Assembly (NCBI GenBank): GCA_028293055.1
Contig: JAQGLD010000522.1
Coordinates: forward strand, 1-6,933
Origin: Alphaproteobacteria bacterium
Lineage (GTDB): Bacteria; Pseudomonadota; Alphaproteobacteria; Sphingomonadales; Sphingomonadaceae
DNA length: 6,933 nt
Direction: 5' to 3'
Of the stretch, positions 5,581 through 6,933 are shown in pieces. The notes beneath the pieces were generated by a model, which was not told the origin of the DNA, ran no database searches, and saw nothing but the letters and a program-made list of their open reading frames with translations. The position numbers and the translations under genes were made by a program. Position 1 is the stretch's first letter. Each line of letters starts with the position of its first letter.

Positions 5581-6933
5581 ATGCCACAAGCCGATCTCCT
5601 TGCGCGGGCGACCGCAAAGATTCTCCACCTCGACCCGCGCGACGATGTCGGGGTCGCGCTGGAGCCGCTTGCGCCCGGAGCGAGGGTCGAGGCGAACGGC
5701 GGATCGATAGAAGTCCGAACCGACATTCCCTATGGCCACAAGGTCGCCTTGCGCGACATGACCGCGGGCGAGACGGTGCGCAAATATGGCTGGCCGATCG
5801 GCCGGCTGAGCCGCAATGTGTCCGCCGGCGAGCATGTCCACAGCCATAATCTCGCCACCCTGCTGAGCGGAGTCGAAGGCTATGCCTATGACCCGCTCGC
5901 ACCCGAGCCGTTGCCCGCGCCCGAAGCCCCCGCCTTCCTCGGCTATCGCCGCGCCGACGGACGGGTGGCGACCCGCAACGAGATCTGGATCCTGCCGACG
6001 GTGGGCTGCGTCGGCCGGACCGCGCAGAAGATCGCCGCCGCGGCGGCGGGGCGTCATGACCGGCAGGTCGACGGAATCCACGCCTTCGCCCACCCGTTCG
6101 GCTGCTCGCAGCTCGGCGAGGATCTCGACGGAACCCGATCGATCCTGGCCGCGCTCGCTTGTCATCCCAATGCCGGCGGGGTGCTCCTCGTCGGGCTGGG
6201 TTGCGAGTCGAATCAGCTCGACCGCCTGCTCGGGGAGATTCCGGAAGCGCTACGCGGGCGGGTCCGCACGTTCGGAGCGCAGGGAGTCGAGGACGAGATC
6301 GAGACGGGTCTTCGGCTCGTGGACGAGCTCGCTGCGATCGCCGGTGAGGCGCAGCGGGAAAAAGTCGGCTTCGGAGAGCTGGTGATCGGCCTCAAATGCG
6401 GCGGCTCGGACGGCTTTTCGGGTCTCACTGCCAACCCGCTGGTCGGGCGGATGGCGGACCGGGTGGTCGCCGCCGGCGGCAGCGCGATCCTCAGCGAGAT
6501 ACCAGAGATATTCGGGGCCGAACGGCTGCTGATGGCGCGCGCCCGCGACGAGAGGGTGTTCGATGCGGTCGTCGCCGCGGTCAACGACTTCAAGACCTAT
6601 TTCCTCGCCAACAACCAGCCGGTGTCGGAAAATCCTTCGCCCGGCAATATCGCAGGCGGGATCACCACGCTCGAGGAGAAGTCGCTCGGCGCAGTCCAGA
6701 AATCGGGTCGCGGCGCGCTCGAGGACGTGCTTCGCTACGGCGAAAGGCTGCGCAGGCGCGGTCTCACCCTGCTCGAGGCTCCCGGAAACGACGCGGTCTC
6801 CTCCACCGCGCTCGCCGCTGCAGGCGCGACGATCATCCTGTTCACCACCGGCCGCGGCACTCCGCTCGGCTTTCCTGTGCCGACGCTGAAGATCGCCTCG
6901 AACAGCGATCTGGCCAGACGCAAGAGCGGCTGG
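5581..6933 (+). CDS. uxaA: Altronate dehydratase, 3' end outside the window
   Basis: Cytosolic D-altronate dehydratase, expected to convert D-altronate to KDG plus water, the last step of the saturated galacturonate branch (UxaC-UxaB-UxaA). The frame is open for 451 codons to the window edge. E. coli UxaA has 495 residues as I recall, so roughly 45-55 are missing. The N-terminal SAF domain (about 17-95) contains YGHKVAL (51-57), KYGWPIG (68-74) and AGEHVHSHN (82-90). The catalytic region follows: TRNEIWILPTVGCV (131-144), HPFGCSQLGED (171-181), VGLGCESNQ (204-212), LKCGGSDGFSG (271-281), ENPSPGNIAGGITTLEEKSLG (350-370), PGNDAV (401-406) and FTTGRGTP (421-428). The conserved Cys175, Cys208 and Cys273 fit a metal-dependent dehydratase. 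KYGWPIG and AGEHVH favour UxaA over galactarate dehydratase GarD. ATG 5581 is the first start after an in-frame TGA at 5521. No Shine-Dalgarno is evident. Confidence 0.95.
   Translation, partial: MPQADLLARATAKILHLDPRDDVGVALEPLAPGARVEANGGSIEVRTDIPYGHKVALRDMTAGETVRKYGWPIGRLSRNVSAGEHVHSHNLATLLSGVEGYAYDPLAPEPLPAPEAPAFLGYRRADGRVATRNEIWILPTVGCVGRTAQKIAAAAAGRHDRQVDGIHAFAHPFGCSQLGEDLDGTRSILAALACHPNAGGVLLVGLGCESNQLDRLLGEIPEALRGRVRTFGAQGVEDEIETGLRLVDELAAIAGEAQREKVGFGELVIGLKCGGSDGFSGLTANPLVGRMADRVVAAGGSAILSEIPEIFGAERLLMARARDERVFDAVVAAVNDFKTYFLANNQPVSENPSPGNIAGGITTLEEKSLGAVQKSGRGALEDVLRYGERLRRRGLTLLEAPGNDAVSSTALAAAGATIILFTTGRGTPLGFPVPTLKIASNSDLARRKSGW

Noticed and set aside
5581..6933. Galactarate dehydratase (GarD) as the identity of the plus-strand dehydratase
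   Set aside because: GarD shares the SAF and dehydratase folds, but KYGWPIG, AGEHVHSHN and the IWILPTVGCV context match UxaA better, and the neighbouring KDG pathway fits altronate.
1..6933. CRISPR arrays, tRNA or rRNA genes, insertion sequences, phage genes
   Set aside because: No spaced direct repeats, cloverleaf-like sequence, transposase or integrase motifs were seen. Non-coding space is limited to three gaps of about 100-140 bp plus the 11 bases at the left edge.

Overview
The window comes from a GC-rich genome, by eye about two-thirds G+C. It is a compact hexuronate (pectin) catabolism locus, most likely from an alphaproteobacterium of the Sphingomonadales. The placement is inference. 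It rests on the strong G/C bias at third codon positions, GTG and TTG starts, and an inverted repeat of the type built on CCGTCATCCCCGCG...GGATCC, which I recall as common in sphingomonad genomes. Every protein is recognisable at family level and almost no sequence is unassigned.

Layout. On the minus strand, reading from high to low coordinates, lie a LacI-family repressor (5478-4411), KduI (4272-3433), KduD (3329-2574), KdgK (2577-1567) and a Tat-exported type-B carboxylesterase (1580-12). On the plus strand, divergent from the repressor, is UxaA, altronate dehydratase (from 5581), which runs off the right edge after 451 codons. A 138-bp gap (4273-4410) holds the putative kduI promoter and operator. 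A 103-bp gap (3330-3432) holds a large inverted repeat inside the operon. A 102-bp gap (5479-5580) holds the divergent lacI/uxaA control region.

How the genes work together. Unsaturated galacturonate from pectate lyases becomes 5-keto-4-deoxyuronate. KduI isomerises this to 2,5-diketo-3-deoxygluconate and KduD reduces that to 2-keto-3-deoxygluconate (KDG). UxaA makes KDG from D-altronate, which derives from saturated galacturonate. KdgK phosphorylates KDG to KDPG. The window therefore joins the saturated and unsaturated branches at KDG. The aldolase (Eda), UxaB, UxaC, lyases and transporter are not in the window. The exported esterase probably removes ester groups from the polymer or oligomer.

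The best non-coding signal is a 14-bp sequence, TGACACCGGTT(A/C)CC. It occurs once in the kduI promoter region and once just before uxaA, in each case overlapping a plausible sigma-70-like promoter. It is a strong candidate operator for the LacI-family protein encoded between the two sites. I found no sign of an undescribed type of system. The points of interest are regulation, start-codon choice, the intra-operon repeat and the esterase's presence in the operon.
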